Under the pieces are notes generated by a model. It was not told the origin of the DNA and did not search any database. It saw only the letters and a program-made list of their open reading frames with translations. DNA of 64,000 bases from Phaeotremella fagi (lineage: Eukaryota; Basidiomycota; Tremellomycetes; Tremellales; Phaeotremellaceae). The DNA lies in the NCBI GenBank assembly GCA_001599715.1, contig BCHU01000006.1:1098765-1162764 (forward strand), read 5' to 3'. Within the stretch, counting starts at the first letter, position 1, and each line of letters begins with the position of its first letter. Shown in pieces: positions 33,343 through 45,416 of this stretch. The position numbers were made by a program, and so were the translations under genes.

Positions 33343-35063
33343 ATGGCTACAGTGTTTGATTTCGATCTGGTTATCAAGAATGGTATCGTCGTCACCGCCG
33401 CGGTAAGTGTTGAGTGTCCATGAGAATCTATATCGTTCTAAAAACATGTTTCAGGATGAAACCGCTTGCGACATAGGAGTGAAGGATGGTATGGTGGTTT
33501 GCTTGGCTCAGAACCTACCTTATGGACCCAATTGCGAGGTGATTGATGCAGAGGGTGGCTATGTGACTGTAAGCTGTGATCATCGACATTGTGGGGCTCT
33601 TGACACTAATGCCTCTGCATAGCCTGGAGGTATCGATTCCCACGTTCACATTGGCCAATCAGCTTCTGGTGCTAGGAGCGCTGATAACTGGACGACTGGA
33701 ACGAGAGGTGCTATCAGTGGTGGAACCACGACTGTGCTGGCTTTCGCAGTACAAGCTCGAGGTACCTCGGTCATGGATGCAGTCAATGCATACTACAAAC
33801 TAGCGGATGGCAAAACTCACTGTGATTACTCGTTTCACACAATCGTAACGGATCCCAACGAACGGGTTATCACAGACGAGATTCCCAAAATGATCGATTT
33901 TGGAATAACTAGTGTCAAGGTGAGTAGACCATCTTGATCAGAAATAACGCCAGATCTATATGACATATCCTTTACTCAAACTCAACGACAAACAAGTATT
34001 GGACATTCTTTGTGCTGCTCGTAAAACAGGAGTGACAACTATGGTTCATGCTGAGAATGCTGATATCATTGATTGGATGACTAAAAATTTGGTTGAAAGA
34101 GGAATGGTTGAACCTTGGCATCATGGAACATCGCGTCCTCCATTGGTAGAAGACGAAGCAACAAATCGAGCGATCGCCCTTGCTGAAGTTGTCGACGCTC
34201 CAATGCTCATCGTTCACGTTAGCTCCAAAGAAGCTACGGCTCATATTCGTAAAGCTCAAACACGCGGTCTTCCTCTCTACGCAGAGACCTGTCCACATTA
34301 TGCACTTCTTACCGCAGAGAAGATGCAAGCTCCAGGATTCGAAGGGTAAGTTCACAACCACGACAATTCTGATGGTTTCAGGGCAAAATGCGTTTGCGCT
34401 CCTCCTCTTAGATCTGATCCTGCCGATAAGCAAGGAATATGGGATGGACTCGCGAATGGTACTTTCACAGTCTTCTCTTCCGATCATGCTCCTACCAACT
34501 TCCATGACGAAAAGGGTAAACAGCTAGGTCTTATCAACAATCCAACCAAAAATCCTCGAGGCCATTTTTTGTCAATTCCGAACGGTCTTCCAGGGGTATG
34601 CACTCGAACTCCTCTGCTCTGGTCTGAAGGTGTCTTGAAGGGACGCATCACAAGACAAAAATTCGTAGAATTGAACTCTACCAACGCAGCTAAACTTTAC
34701 GGAATGTATCCGAAGAAGGGAACGATTCAGCCTGGTTCAGATGCCGACTTTGTGATTTGGCGATCAAAGGACAAGCGAGAACCTGTCACCATCAAGCAAA
34801 CTATGTTACATCATGGCGCTGACTACACTCCTTATGAAGATATGGTCATCGAAGACTGGCCTAGATTAGTTATCCTTCGAGGTAAAATCGCTTATGATGG
34901 TGAGAACAACAAAGTCGTGTGCGCGGAAGGAACTGGAAATTTCATCAAACGGGGGTTCAGCTCGTTACCGTAAGTCAATTATTTGAGATTTAGCTAAGCA
35001 ACTTTCAGCGGTCCAAGAGGCCACTCGACTGCGTGGATTAATGGCTTCGATCCCTATGCTTGA
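33343..35063 (+). CDS. Hydantoinase/dihydropyrimidinase
   Basis: Zinc amidohydrolase that opens cyclic ureides such as hydantoins or dihydropyrimidines to N-carbamoyl acids. The ATG at 33343 opens MATVFDFDLVIKNGIVVTAA. PGGIDSHVHIGQ supplies the HxH metal pair. The carboxylated Lys is at the exon junction GITSVK/IYMTYP. Further metal ligands lie in MLIVHVSSKEAT (His) and FSSDHAPTNF (Asp). LYAETCPHYALLT is typical of the family. Five introns were inferred. The frame would stop at 34971, but a GTAAGT...CAG intron there joins the C-terminal exon GPRGHSTAWINGFDPYA, with the stop at 35061-35063; this tail fits the family better. Next to it are the carbamoylase and regulator. Whether the natural substrate is hydantoin or dihydrouracil cannot be read from the sequence. 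Confidence 0.93.
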
Positions 35064-35107
35064 TTTATTACGTAGATACATTATGCAATTAGTTAGCTTT
35101 CATTCAT

Positions 35108-35122
35108 TCGCCGGTGGGCAAA
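35108..35122. promoter_or_regulatory. Loose variant of cluster motif upstream of class II aldolase gene
   Basis: TCGCCGGTGGGCAAA resembles the extended palindrome but has four bases, not three, between GCC and GGC. It lies about 120 bases before the aldolase ATG. A weak call, kept because of position. Confidence 0.25.
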
Positions 35123-35243
35123 TTCAGAAAATCAAGGTTTTGAACTCTTTTGCCGGCGCCATCGAGCCACATTCTATGCCACTCGCTATATTTCGCAATC
35201 TACAGCTTCTCGTCAACGTCTCTCATTCACGAAAGTATCCAAG

Positions 35244-36377
35244 ATGGCTCCTATCGCAATTCACGACGCTACAGTAGACGCAACTCCAATTGTTAAGCCC
35301 GATGTCGAGTTCAAACAATCAACTGCAGATCTCAATAAGAATCCCTTAGAGCGTACTTGGAGAGGCGACAGAGAAAACACTTTGAGGATTGAAGCGTACC
35401 CTTCTTTCATGAACAGTGTTGATGAAGAAAGTTTATTGAAGAAAAGACAATGGGTTAGGGTATGTTCTCCTAACTGCAATTGCTGATGATGACAGGAACA
35501 TCTCGCACTCGCATTTCGTTACTGGGGGAAGATGGGATATGGTGAAGGGATCAGGTAGGTATCCACACTGTTTTCGTGCTCACCATGACAGTGGTCACAT
35601 AACCGTTCGTGATCCAATCTTACGTGATCATTTCTGGATGAACCCATTCGGTGTACACTTCTCTGGGATGTCAGTCAGCGAGTGAGTTGTTTTTGAGACA
35701 CAAACACTAAACAGACAGTCTTGTTTTAGTCACTCCCGATGGATTCGTTCATGCTCTAGGAAACCAAAGACCAATCAATGTATGTAAAAACGTGAACCAA
35801 TAATGCAGGAGCTGATTATCACAGATGGCTGGCTTTTACATCCACTCTGCGATCCATCACGCTAGACCAGAAGTTGAGGCTGCTGCTCACTGTCATTCAC
35901 TCCACGGAAAGGCTTGGTCTGCCTTTGGTCGTCCAGTCGACATCGCAACCCAAGATGCTTGTTTATTCTACGATAACCAAGTCGTTTACGAGAATTTTGG
36001 TGGAATTGTTCTTGCAGCTGAAGAAGGAGCTAACATCGCCAAAGCGTTGGGTCCCAAAAATAAATGCTGCATCTTGCAGAATCACGGTTTACTCACTTTG
36101 GGTGACACTCTTGATGAAGCGGTTTATCTCTTCTCCGCATTGGACAAACAATGTAAATGTCAACTCATGATAGAGGCAGCTTCAGCTAGTGGAATCAAGA
36201 AGACAGTGATCGATGATGTAGACGCTAAATTCACCGCTGCCACCATTCAATAGTGAGTCCTGGGCTTTTGAAATCTTGTTCTGTTGTTGATGATCTTTCA
36301 GTCCAGAGAATGTTTACTACAATTTACACCCCGAATTAGAACTCATTCGCAAGCGTGAGCCTGATGTATTAAATTAG
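35244..36377 (+). CDS. Class II aldolase/adducin-domain protein
   Basis: Zn-dependent aldolase/epimerase-fold enzyme; relatives cleave phosphorylated or free hydroxy-acids and sugars, and fungal members are mostly uncharacterised. The ATG at 35244 opens MAPIAIHDATVDATPIVKPD. After the first intron the frame reads EHLALAFRYWGKMGYGEGIS, then GHITVRDP and FWMNPFGVHFSGMSVS, the typical start of the fold. Metal ligands are visible as AAAHCHSLHGKAWSAFG (two His) and CILQNHGLLTLGDTLDEAV (third His). It ends YYNLHPELELIRKREPDVLN at 36375-36377. Five introns. It is co-directional with the hydantoinase, 180 bases downstream of it. The substrate is unknown; a hydroxy-acid intermediate of the cluster pathway is possible. 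Confidence 0.9.
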
Positions 36378-37696
36378 AAGGATGGTGGAGAGGAGATGAA
36401 TGATGTTGCTCTGATACTCGTCCAATATTCTTCATGCATTGAATGTTTAGATACAGTAAATCTTACTAGATGACTCGGAGACAAGGCACGAGTGGAAGCT
36501 ACAGAACGCACGTTGGCCAAATCATGAAATATGAACTCTCATAACAGAGAGATCATATCACCGATCAAAAGATCTAAGTTCCTCAGTCCATAAACGATGC
36601 TTCCATCTCAGCAAGTTCTCAAGCGCTTTTCGAACTCAAGCATCAATCTTTTCGAACACATCAGGGTGTTGACTATAGGTAGCGGTGTGACGAAGTTGAT
36701 ATGTATCCCATGTTCAATTTGTGACGAGGAAGATCGTTTTTGTATGTTACCTCTATGCTGATGATATCGAAACGTAAGGAGAGATGAGCCCAAACGGGTT
36801 CCTACCTTCCGGTATTAACACAGAGAATACATCGTAATACAAGTTCCGACAATATGTTATAAACCCAAACCTCCTGCGAAATGTTTCTCCTATTGGTACT
36901 AGGTATCTGTGAATATGGTTTTGAATCTTCTCTGTTTTTCAATAATGATATCTTATACCAGCGCTATCCTCAGCGTCAGAAGCATCATGAAGCGTTTTGG
37001 CGTTTTGTTTATACTCGTCGTGATCTTTAGACCCCTAGCTTTGATCATGGTGTGCATGTTGAAGAAGATTGCTAGGACAGCTTTTGTTGTCATATTCGAA
37101 ATCTTCATTTACATTGAATATCTCTGAAATGACCGAAGCTCATAACCGAAGCTTACAACATAGTTGGTAGACCAACTCATTGTTCATGAAGCAGGTCGTC
37201 AATAAAGTTGTAAAGATTCTCCGCCGTTGGCTATTCAGACTTGAACTGGGATCGAAACAAAACTGAAGACCGAGCTATGTGACCCTGACAAGGTGAATGC
37301 CAAGTGTTGAGAGTTTGAGCCTGACATCATCATGTCTTATCAATGCCGGCCGGTGCTAAAAATAAATGAGCTAAAAATAACCCTGACTTCTTGCCGAAGG
37401 CAAAACCTTGAAGCATGTGGAGCTTTTTTTTTTTTTCATTTCGTCCCCTTTTCGTTGGACCAATCACAGAGTTGAGAAATAAAATGATACTCCACACTTT
37501 AGCTGCGAGGATCATTTTGCTTTCTGGCCTTATCTTTCGAACGGGATTCAAATGTGTTGTCAATGGAAATGATCGGATTTTGGAGTTTGCCGTCGCCCTC
37601 AGTCAAATACTTGATAATGACTGCTCTTGTTTTAACTTCTGTCTCATCTCTTGTCTTTTCTTAACTCTTTTATAAACTTAGTAGCCCTTGCTAGCC
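36378..37696. other. Long intergenic region with cluster motif, upstream of permease
   Basis: 1.3 kb without a supported gene. A 72-codon hydrophobic frame at 36909-37127 has no other support. The best copy of the cluster motif lies at 37391, and a GCCGGCCGG sequence lies at about 37345. A T-run at 37424-37437 follows the motif. The region is longer than needed for a simple promoter and may carry an unrecognised non-coding transcript. Confidence 0.45.
37391..37403. promoter_or_regulatory. Cluster palindromic motif, copy 3, perfect palindrome (TTGCCGAAGGCAA)
   Basis: Perfect extended palindrome: TTGCC, three-base centre GAA, GGCAA. It lies 294 bases upstream of the amino-acid permease ATG. 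This copy defines the fullest form of the element. Confidence 0.7.
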
Positions 37697-39984
37697 ATGT
37701 CGGAAAAGAATAGCAACTTGGAGGACGAGAAGAATATCAGTGGCTATCAGCCTGATGACATCAATGTCATGGTCAACGATGCCGCTGTCCCTGTTGTTGA
37801 ACACGAGGAGTCTGGTGACATCAAAGTCGACGTGCATACCCATATCTGTGTGTCCCCTTTCCTTAATCGCCCAGAATGAATCAAAACTAACTTCTTTAAC
37901 AGACGATGGTGTCCACAGAAAGATGAAACAACGTCACATGCAGATGATTGGGCTTGCTGGTACTTTGGGTACCGGTTTATTCTTGGGTAGTGGTAAAACC
38001 ATCCGTCAAGGTGGACCATTGGGAGCACTGTTAGCTTATATGCAAACCGGTTCAATGTCTTACTGCATGTGTAAGTACATTTCCTCGAAGAAAGTAGTGA
38101 TTGAAGACTGACGACGACTATTCCAGTAATGTCTCTCGGTGAAATGGCTGTCTATGCGTGAGCTATACTTATCATGATTTAGGGTTTGTTCTCTGACCTA
38201 GTGACAGACCTATCTCTGGTGGTTACATCCATTATGCAGAGCGTTGGCTCCACCCATCCGTCGGTTTTGCTCTTGGTTGGCAAGCTGTCTTGTCTCACAG
38301 TATCTCTCTCCCCAACGAGCTTATTTCTGGAAGTATTTTAATCGGTTACTGGGACACGAGTGAGTCATTTTCATTCTATCTTTGCACTAGTAGCTGATAG
38401 TAAACCTCTAGACATGCCAAACTCTCACACTGCTGCTTACCTCACTGTCTTAATGGTTCTCTGTGCAGGAATTGTGAGTCTTTCAAAGCTTTGTTGACAT
38501 AACAAAAACCCTAATGTTGTAGAATTTCTTCGGTGCTAAATGGTTCGGTGAAAGTGAAGTGAGTCAAGAGTCGCCTGTTGTATCGTACAACCTCGCTGAC
38601 AACATATCAGTTCTGGTTCTCATTGATCAAAATTCTCTTGATTGTTGGTCTTATTCTCGCTGGTCTCATCGTCGATCTTGGAGGTAACCCTGCTGGAGAA
38701 CGTATTGGTTTCAGATATTGGCAAGACCCTGGACCATTCGTCTACTACCTCTTATCTGGAAGCAAGGGTAAGTCCGTTTGAAGATAGCAACCCTCAACTT
38801 GAAAAATGCTTAACTCTCATCTCTTCAGGTCAATTCGCTGGATGGTTCACGGATCTCACGCAAGCCGCTTATTCTTTCTTGGGTATGGAGTCGATCGCTA
38901 TCGCAGCAGGTGAAGTTCAGAACCCAAGAGTTTCCGTTACCAAGGCCATCAAGAGAGGTGAGTCGCATAATCTCTAGAAAATTGAGTCTCTTTGCTGATA
39001 CTTTGCAAAGTCTTCATCAGAATCTGTCTCTTCTATGTTGTCGGTATTCTCATCATCGGAATGCTCGTACCTTCCAACGACCCATTGTTGTTGTCTGCAA
39101 CTGGTACCACTGCAGCCTCCTCTCCTTTCGTTATTGCCTTTTCCCGTCTCGGTATCAAGGCCTTGCCATCCATCATCAACGCCTGTGTTCTTACATCAGC
39201 ATTCTCAGCTGGAAATACCGGTGTATATATCAGTTCAAGAATGCTTTACGGTTTAGCTCTTAGAGGTCAAGCTCACAGAGTCTTCGCCAGAACCACTAAG
39301 GGAGGTTTGCCAATTGTCGCTTTGACATTCGTCATCTGCTTCATGCCCTTGTCCTACATGGCTCTCGCTTCAGGAGCCCAAACTGTCTTGAACTGGCTTA
39401 CTCACTTGACTGCTCTGTAAGTGATTCGTCTCTCATCCTCGTGGATAGTCGCTGACACAGCTGGTTAGTTCCGGAATCCTCGTTTGGTGTACCATTGCTT
39501 GCACCTACATCCGCTTCAAAAAGGGTGTAGATGCTCAAGGTATCGACAGAACAAAGTTCCAGTGAGTTCCAACCTTAATGCAGCTTCGAGGCGATAACTT
39601 AACTTTATTTTACAGCTACTACAACCGATTCCAGCCATTCATCGCTTACTGGGTTATCTTCTGGTGTTGCATCGTGAGTAGCATTTTGATAAGGTTCTTG
39701 CACAGAGCGCTGAACTTCACTCTTCCTAGGTTCTTCTCTTCAACGGTTGGACAGTTTTCCTCGATGGTCAATGGAACGTTTCCAACTTCCTTGTTGCATA
39801 CATCAACTTGCCCCTCTTCTTCGGTGCTATTTTGGGTCATTGGCTACTCCACGGTAGACCCAAGTTTACCAAACCCGCCGATCTCGACATGTACAGCAAC
39901 ATCCCCAAGGACGAGGATGTTTCATACACCGAGCCACCACCAAAGAATTGGTTCTACAAGGCGGTCAACTTCTTATTCACTTAG
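37697..39984 (+). CDS. Amino-acid permease (APC superfamily, YAT type)
   Basis: Plasma-membrane proton-coupled amino-acid transporter. The ATG at 37697 opens MSEKNSNLEDEKNISGYQPD. After an intron come RKMKQRHMQMIGLAGTLGTG and LFLGSG, the signature of TM1 in fungal amino-acid permeases. MSLGEMAVYA, PISGGYIHYAERWLHPSVGF and ALGWQAVLSHSISLPNELIS follow. Later exons give FFGAKWFGESEFWFSLIKIL, QAAYSFLGMESIAIAAGEVQ, then SSRMLYGLALRGQAHRVFAR. It ends PPPKNWFYKAVNFLFT at 39984. About ten introns and roughly twelve hydrophobic helices. It sits within the cluster and has its own motif copy. Uptake of an amino acid or carbamoyl/ureide-type substrate used by the cluster is inference. Confidence 0.93.
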
Positions 39985-40659
39985 AAATGGCAAGATGTTG
40001 TGCGAGAAAGCAATGTTGGGATGGACTATAGGGTTGTTAAAATTGACAGTGTGATCGTTTCGGTGTTGAAATTGGGTGTGATAGATTTGATAATTAGATT
40101 TATGGTGTTATGCAGTTGTCTTTTTAAAGCGAAGCTGCACATCAATTTGGTCGACATACTAGAACAGACCGTTCCATTACCGAAGGTCTTAACGTCGTAT
40201 GCAGTTTTGAGATCTGTACCAAGAATAAACAAACTATGGACCTTCTACCAAGCGATCAACAGGTCTCGTTCAATATTGACGTTTCCAGGCCGCTTGAAAA
40301 ATATTCAGTAATCAGAGGTGGGGTATCGTAGTAGAGCAATCTCCATCATACCTGTAAAAACACTCACTAAGCTATTCAGAACGATAACGCGAAAAGATGC
40401 TTCAGAACGAAGAAGAAGAAGAGACCGTGAGAACGTTATTAATGGACCCAGCTAAGTGAAGCTATTCCCATTGTTAGATAGAACGACCATACTGTATATG
40501 GGTCGATTGATGTCACGGATGATTTCTCCATTTGATTTCTTGACTTGTGTTTTGTGATTTCACTATGGTATCTGTCTCATGATGAACTACGAAATTTGTA
40601 TTCGCAAACTTCGTTTGATGGTAAGAATAATTCATGTATCAAATCGATGACCAAAAATC

Positions 40660-40696
40660 GACGAATCGATGACAACAGTGGACGAATCGATACAGT
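40660..40696. repeat. Imperfect tandem repeat based on GACGAATCGAT
   Basis: GACGAATCGAT begins at 40660 and again at 40681, each followed by ACAGTG (the first copy has an extra GACA-type insertion). AATCGATGA also occurs just upstream at about 40642, and the inverse GATTCGTG follows at 40699. Possible remnant of a local duplication. Confidence 0.6.
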
Positions 40697-40868
40697 GGAT
40701 TCGTGAACCATGATCCTTCTCCATGACGTGTATTTAATTGTGGAAGACTTATCACTGATTCAGGGAAAATCTGGCGTAAATTCTAGGCGCTGTCAATGTT
40801 CGGAAAATCCGTAGAAATTTGCCCTGAAAATTCAAAATAGGCAAAGAAACGGCCGAATCAAAAAAAAG

Positions 40869-40908
40869 AGTGACCGATTCAAGAAAACAGTGACCGATTT
40901 GAAGAAAT
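40869..40908. repeat. Two 20-base tandem copies starting AGTGACCGATT
   Basis: Copy 1 is 40869-40888 and copy 2 is 40889-40908. Both begin AGTGACCGATT and then carry an A-rich tail (CAAGAAAAC versus TGAAGAAAT). No function is evident. Confidence 0.6.
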
Positions 40909-41015
40909 AGCGGGCGAAATGACAAAAAAGCCTTGATGACTAGAAATGAAGAATTCGGGGGTCTTGATGATGACAAAATTCAGGGATTTATGTCAATCCC
41001 AGTCAATGCGCACCG

Positions 41016-41028
41016 TCCCCTACGGCAA
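41016..41028. promoter_or_regulatory. Degenerate cluster motif (TCCCCTACGGCAA)
   Basis: The right half TACGGCAA matches the element exactly; the left half has C instead of G in the core (CCCTACGGC). It is about 785 bases upstream of the monooxygenase, farther than other copies. Confidence 0.3.
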
Positions 41029-41543
41029 AGAACATCACAAAAGATTGCTATTTGAAATCATCGGGGGTTTTTCTGTTTTTCTACCTTTTGAGAATTTTGC
41101 CCCCTTTGACATTAGAAAAATTAAGGTCAGGGTTCAGGATTCTTTAAGTCTAATTTCATGTTTGCGGGGTAAGCTACTGAACACAGCGATAGCTAAATGT
41201 AATTCCGATCATTGTCGCCTTTGTATATATCATCATTGTTGATATTTTTCATCCACTTGGTTCAACTTCTTATTTTACCTCCTTCGCTCCATTCAGTGTT
41301 GATTCGAGTCTCATATCATATTCCTGGTTCGAGAGACTATTTTCTCGGTCAATCTCTCAATAGCACTATCAAGGGTTGCCACACGGGGTTTTGCGGCATT
41401 ATCAATGAAAAGACAGACGTTCATACAACGCCGCAATATCACTCTGAACTACATTTCCGAATTGGATGCTCCTAACTCAAGGAGAGTTGCTGTAAAACAT
41501 TTGTTTCCACTTTGGATGTCTTTCCTTCTTCCTACCTTCCTTT

Positions 41544-41590
41544 CATGACTCTCTCTTCTTCATGCTCTTCTCTTCAGAAGAAGAGTCATG
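41544..41590. repeat. Imperfect inverted repeat, CATGACTCT...AGAGTCATG
   Basis: The left arm at 41544-41559 (CATGACTCTCTCTTCT) pairs with the right arm at 41576-41590 (AGAAGAAGAGTCATG) with one bulge. The loop is 16 bases of CT-rich sequence. It lies 220 bases upstream of the monooxygenase start. TGACTC within each arm resembles an AP-1/GCN4-type site, so each arm might be a bZIP site; this is inference. Confidence 0.55.
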
Positions 41591-41694
41591 ATTGATGTTC
41601 AGAAAAACGTTTTATAAGTCTCTCGATTGCATCCCTCGAAAGCACATGTGTCGCACGTTGTGTTTGGTTCCACGAGTTCAGGGAATAAAGGCAA

Positions 41695-41707
41695 TCGCCT
41701 ACGGCAA
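41695..41707. promoter_or_regulatory. Cluster palindromic motif, copy 4 (TCGCCTACGGCAA)
   Basis: Core GCCTACGGC at 41697-41705, the reverse complement of copy 1's core, 106 bases upstream of the monooxygenase ATG at 41813. The outer bases match the extended palindrome except one. Confidence 0.65.
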
Positions 41708-41812
41708 ATTCGTTGTATTCATTATCAGCGGTTTTTTTTTTTGGGTTATGAATATATGCACAATACCACGATTAATGACACTCAAAGAACTCCCTACCAA
41801 GCTTTAAATATC

Positions 41813-43904
41813 ATGCATTGCACCGCCAACACTCAAGAAGAAGATTCATGGCAGCTGCCAAGACCCATAAGTCGGGTCGCCGTCATTGGTGTCGGCTCAG
41901 CTGGCGTAAGTTCTTATCGTCCTAGGAAATAATAACGCTGACGTTCATCAGATGCCCATGATTCGTCATTTACACGAAGCTGGAATCGAGGTGGTTGCTT
42001 ATGAGCGAAACGACCATGTCGGAGGGATTTGGAAACTGAAGACTGCCAGAGGATTGGTACCACCTATGCCTACCGTTGAATCAAGTAGAACTGACTACAC
42101 TCCTGAGGTAATTGAACTCATTCTTTTTTGCGAAGATGTGTTGATCTTGGTGATTTAGCTACCTGGAAGCTCAGGTCTTTCTCAAACAGAGAAAGTCACG
42201 GTCAGCGCAACGGAGGCTAACGAGATGAAATTAAAATTTGCCCCACCTGGACCAGCCTACAGTACTTTGAAAAATAACATTCCCGCACCAATCATGGTTT
42301 ACCAAGATTCGTGAGTGACTTCACATTTTTTAGATAAATGTCAACTAACGTCTTGCAGACCTCGATCTCCCGAAGAGATGTATGTCTTCCACAACGAACA
42401 TCAAGCGTATCTCGAGGAATATGCCCTTAAATATGATCTTGCAAAATTTACGAGGTTCAACACGAGGGTAGAGAAAGTGGAGGAGGTTCTTGATGCGGAA
42501 AACAAGTCACAGGGCTGGCGTGTTTGGAGCCAAACTATGGAGGTTGAGAGTATGGGTGACAACGCTGAAGTGACTAGGACATGGAATTGCGAGGTGAGGA
42601 TGACAGCAGAGAGATTGAGACCAAAGCTGATGTTAAACTTTGAAGAATTTCGACGCTGTTGTCTGCGCTTCTGGTCATCACAAGTGAGTATTGTTTTTTC
42701 AGAGTTCCTAACTAGATCTATCGCTAATTACTTATCATAATAGTGCTCCTGCAATCCCTCACTTCCCTGGACTTTCAGATTGGCGTAACACATGGCCAGA
42801 TCGAATGTCTCACGCTTCCAACTTCAGAGATGGAAAAGATTTCATCAACCGTAAACGGGTATTGATTGTTGGAAGTGGACCATCGGGATCAGATATAGCT
42901 AGGGAAGTTGCAGTCTACGCTGAGCACGTATACGTCACAACAAGGCCATTCGAAACGGATGACACGCCCGACACAATGGTAGGTTTTGATTAATGAATCG
43001 TTTCCACTGGATTCAATGGTATGTTGGCTGACAGAAAATTAGATCGTCAAAACTGTCTTCAGAGATAGGATGGTTTCTGACCGGTGTTCACTCGTCCCTG
43101 GTATTAAACAATTCCACGCGATCAAAGATGCCAACGCCTTAGGTCAAGTTGAGATGATTGACGGAACCATACTCGAGGTCGACGCTGTAGTCTTTGCTAC
43201 TGGATACTACCATTCATATCCCTTCCTCAATGATTGGGAAGCAACAAGAAAAGACGATCCAACGACACAATTGGTTCAAGCACAATACACCGTTGCCAAC
43301 CTTCACTTGGATCTCTTTTACATACGTAAGTCTTACATACCTTGCAAAGAAATCATACTGACTTGATACACAGCTGATCCAACATTGATCATGCTTGGAG
43401 TTGCCGCCAATATCTGTGAGTCGCAAGTGCTAGTCCTGCGCTATAATCTGATCCCTTCGATAAGCTGCCTTTTCCTTTTTCGAGTATCACAGTCAAGCTG
43501 TCGCCAGAGTCTTTTCAGGATCAGCGAAGCTACCATCCAAACCAACCATGGCTAACATTCACCTCAAGCGACGAGCTCTAGTCTCTAATCGAAATCTTCA
43601 TGTTTACGGCAAAGTCGAAGAACCTCGAATTGTTCGAGAAATCGCAACTTGGTTGAATGAAGATGCCCAGAAGCTTGGTCGAAATGATTTGCCCGAGATT
43701 AAGCCTTACTCGGATGAGTACATGGAGATCAAATCGAGGACCGTAGCGGGTCTTAGGATGAGAGATGAGGTTGAAGATGTCCGATTGGCCAGTGACAGAG
43801 AAGCCTTTTTGGTTTCTGCTGGAGCAAAGGGATCGAGACTAGAGTCTTCATCGAGAATGCCAGTGGCTACTGAAGTCTACCGAGGTGTGGAGGTAAAGGC
43901 ATAG
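41813..43904 (+). CDS. FAD-dependent monooxygenase (flavin-containing monooxygenase / N-oxidising type)
   Basis: FAD- and NADPH-dependent oxygenase; relatives oxidise soft nucleophiles (N, S) or carbonyls. The chosen start ATG 41813 gives MHCTANTQEEDSWQLPRPI and then SRVAVIGVGSAG, a GxGxxG FAD site, split by an intron from MPMIRHLHEAGIEVVAYERN. DHVGGIWK is the usual end of the FAD-binding unit. A second dinucleotide site VLIVGSGPSGSDIAREVA binds NADPH, just after SHASNFRDGKDF. VVFATGYYHSYPFLNDW is the conserved ATGY block. It ends YRGVEVKA at 43904. About seven introns. A longer frame is open upstream (in-frame ATG at 41750), but 41813 fits the fold. It is the first gene of the right half of the cluster; the substrate is not known. 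Confidence 0.88.
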
Positions 43905-44062
43905 TTCATAGTGTTTCGGCATGATCTGTAGTTCATGTAGAAATTTGTAGATTATTGAATATTCAGAGGACATCTCCATTCACTTCACATAGTTTCCATC
44001 CGTATCACGAGTTTCAAGCAGTATGTTAACACTTCATCGTAACATCTACGATATATGCATGC

Positions 44063-45135
<1,073 letters not shown>

Positions 45136-45291
45136 ATTGTTGTCGAGCTTATCAGGGCGAACACCAGTATTGTTATGGATATCCAAGATTTGCTCGATCG
45201 AGAGGTGGAATGAGAGAGAAAACGTTAGATGGGAGTTAGGGCATCTTGGCGGAACCCTTCCGGAAAATGTCTGTTGTCCCATTGGCCAAGC

Positions 45292-45304
45292 TTGCCTACG
45301 GCTT
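45292..45304. promoter_or_regulatory. Cluster palindromic motif, copy 5, in bidirectional SDR promoter (TTGCCTACGGCTT)
   Basis: Core GCCTACGGC at 45294-45302. It lies 157 bases from the SDR A start and 113 bases from the SDR B start, so a single site could serve both genes. Confidence 0.65.
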
Positions 45305-45312
45305 AGGACAAC

Positions 45313-45321
45313 GCCCAAGGC
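45313..45321. promoter_or_regulatory. Variant of cluster motif (GCCCAAGGC), second copy
   Basis: Same 9-mer as at 30617, ten bases downstream of motif copy 5. A double site in the bidirectional promoter is possible. Confidence 0.35.
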
Positions 45322-45416
45322 TATGAGTTATTTTGGGATTTCACTCTTTCATTTTCTTATTATCACCAACATTATCTAAGACCTACTCATTAACCCACAA
45401 CGACGTATACCACATC

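Larger units (their letters stand above)
39985..41812. other. Long intergenic region with tandem repeats, inverted repeat and cluster motifs
   Basis: 1.8 kb between permease and monooxygenase with no gene supported. It holds two kinds of tandem repeat (40660-40696 and 40869-40908), an inverted repeat (41544-41590), a weak motif copy at 41016 and a strong one at 41695. Small open frames lack family features. A poly-T tract sits at 41731-41740. Several T-rich, A-rich and GAATCGAT-like blocks suggest an older degenerate repeat, but no transposon ends were found. Confidence 0.5.

Noticed and set aside
36909..37127. 72-codon hydrophobic open frame upstream of the permease
   Set aside because: Hydrophobicity comes from T-rich sequence; no start context, no splice partner and no family similarity.
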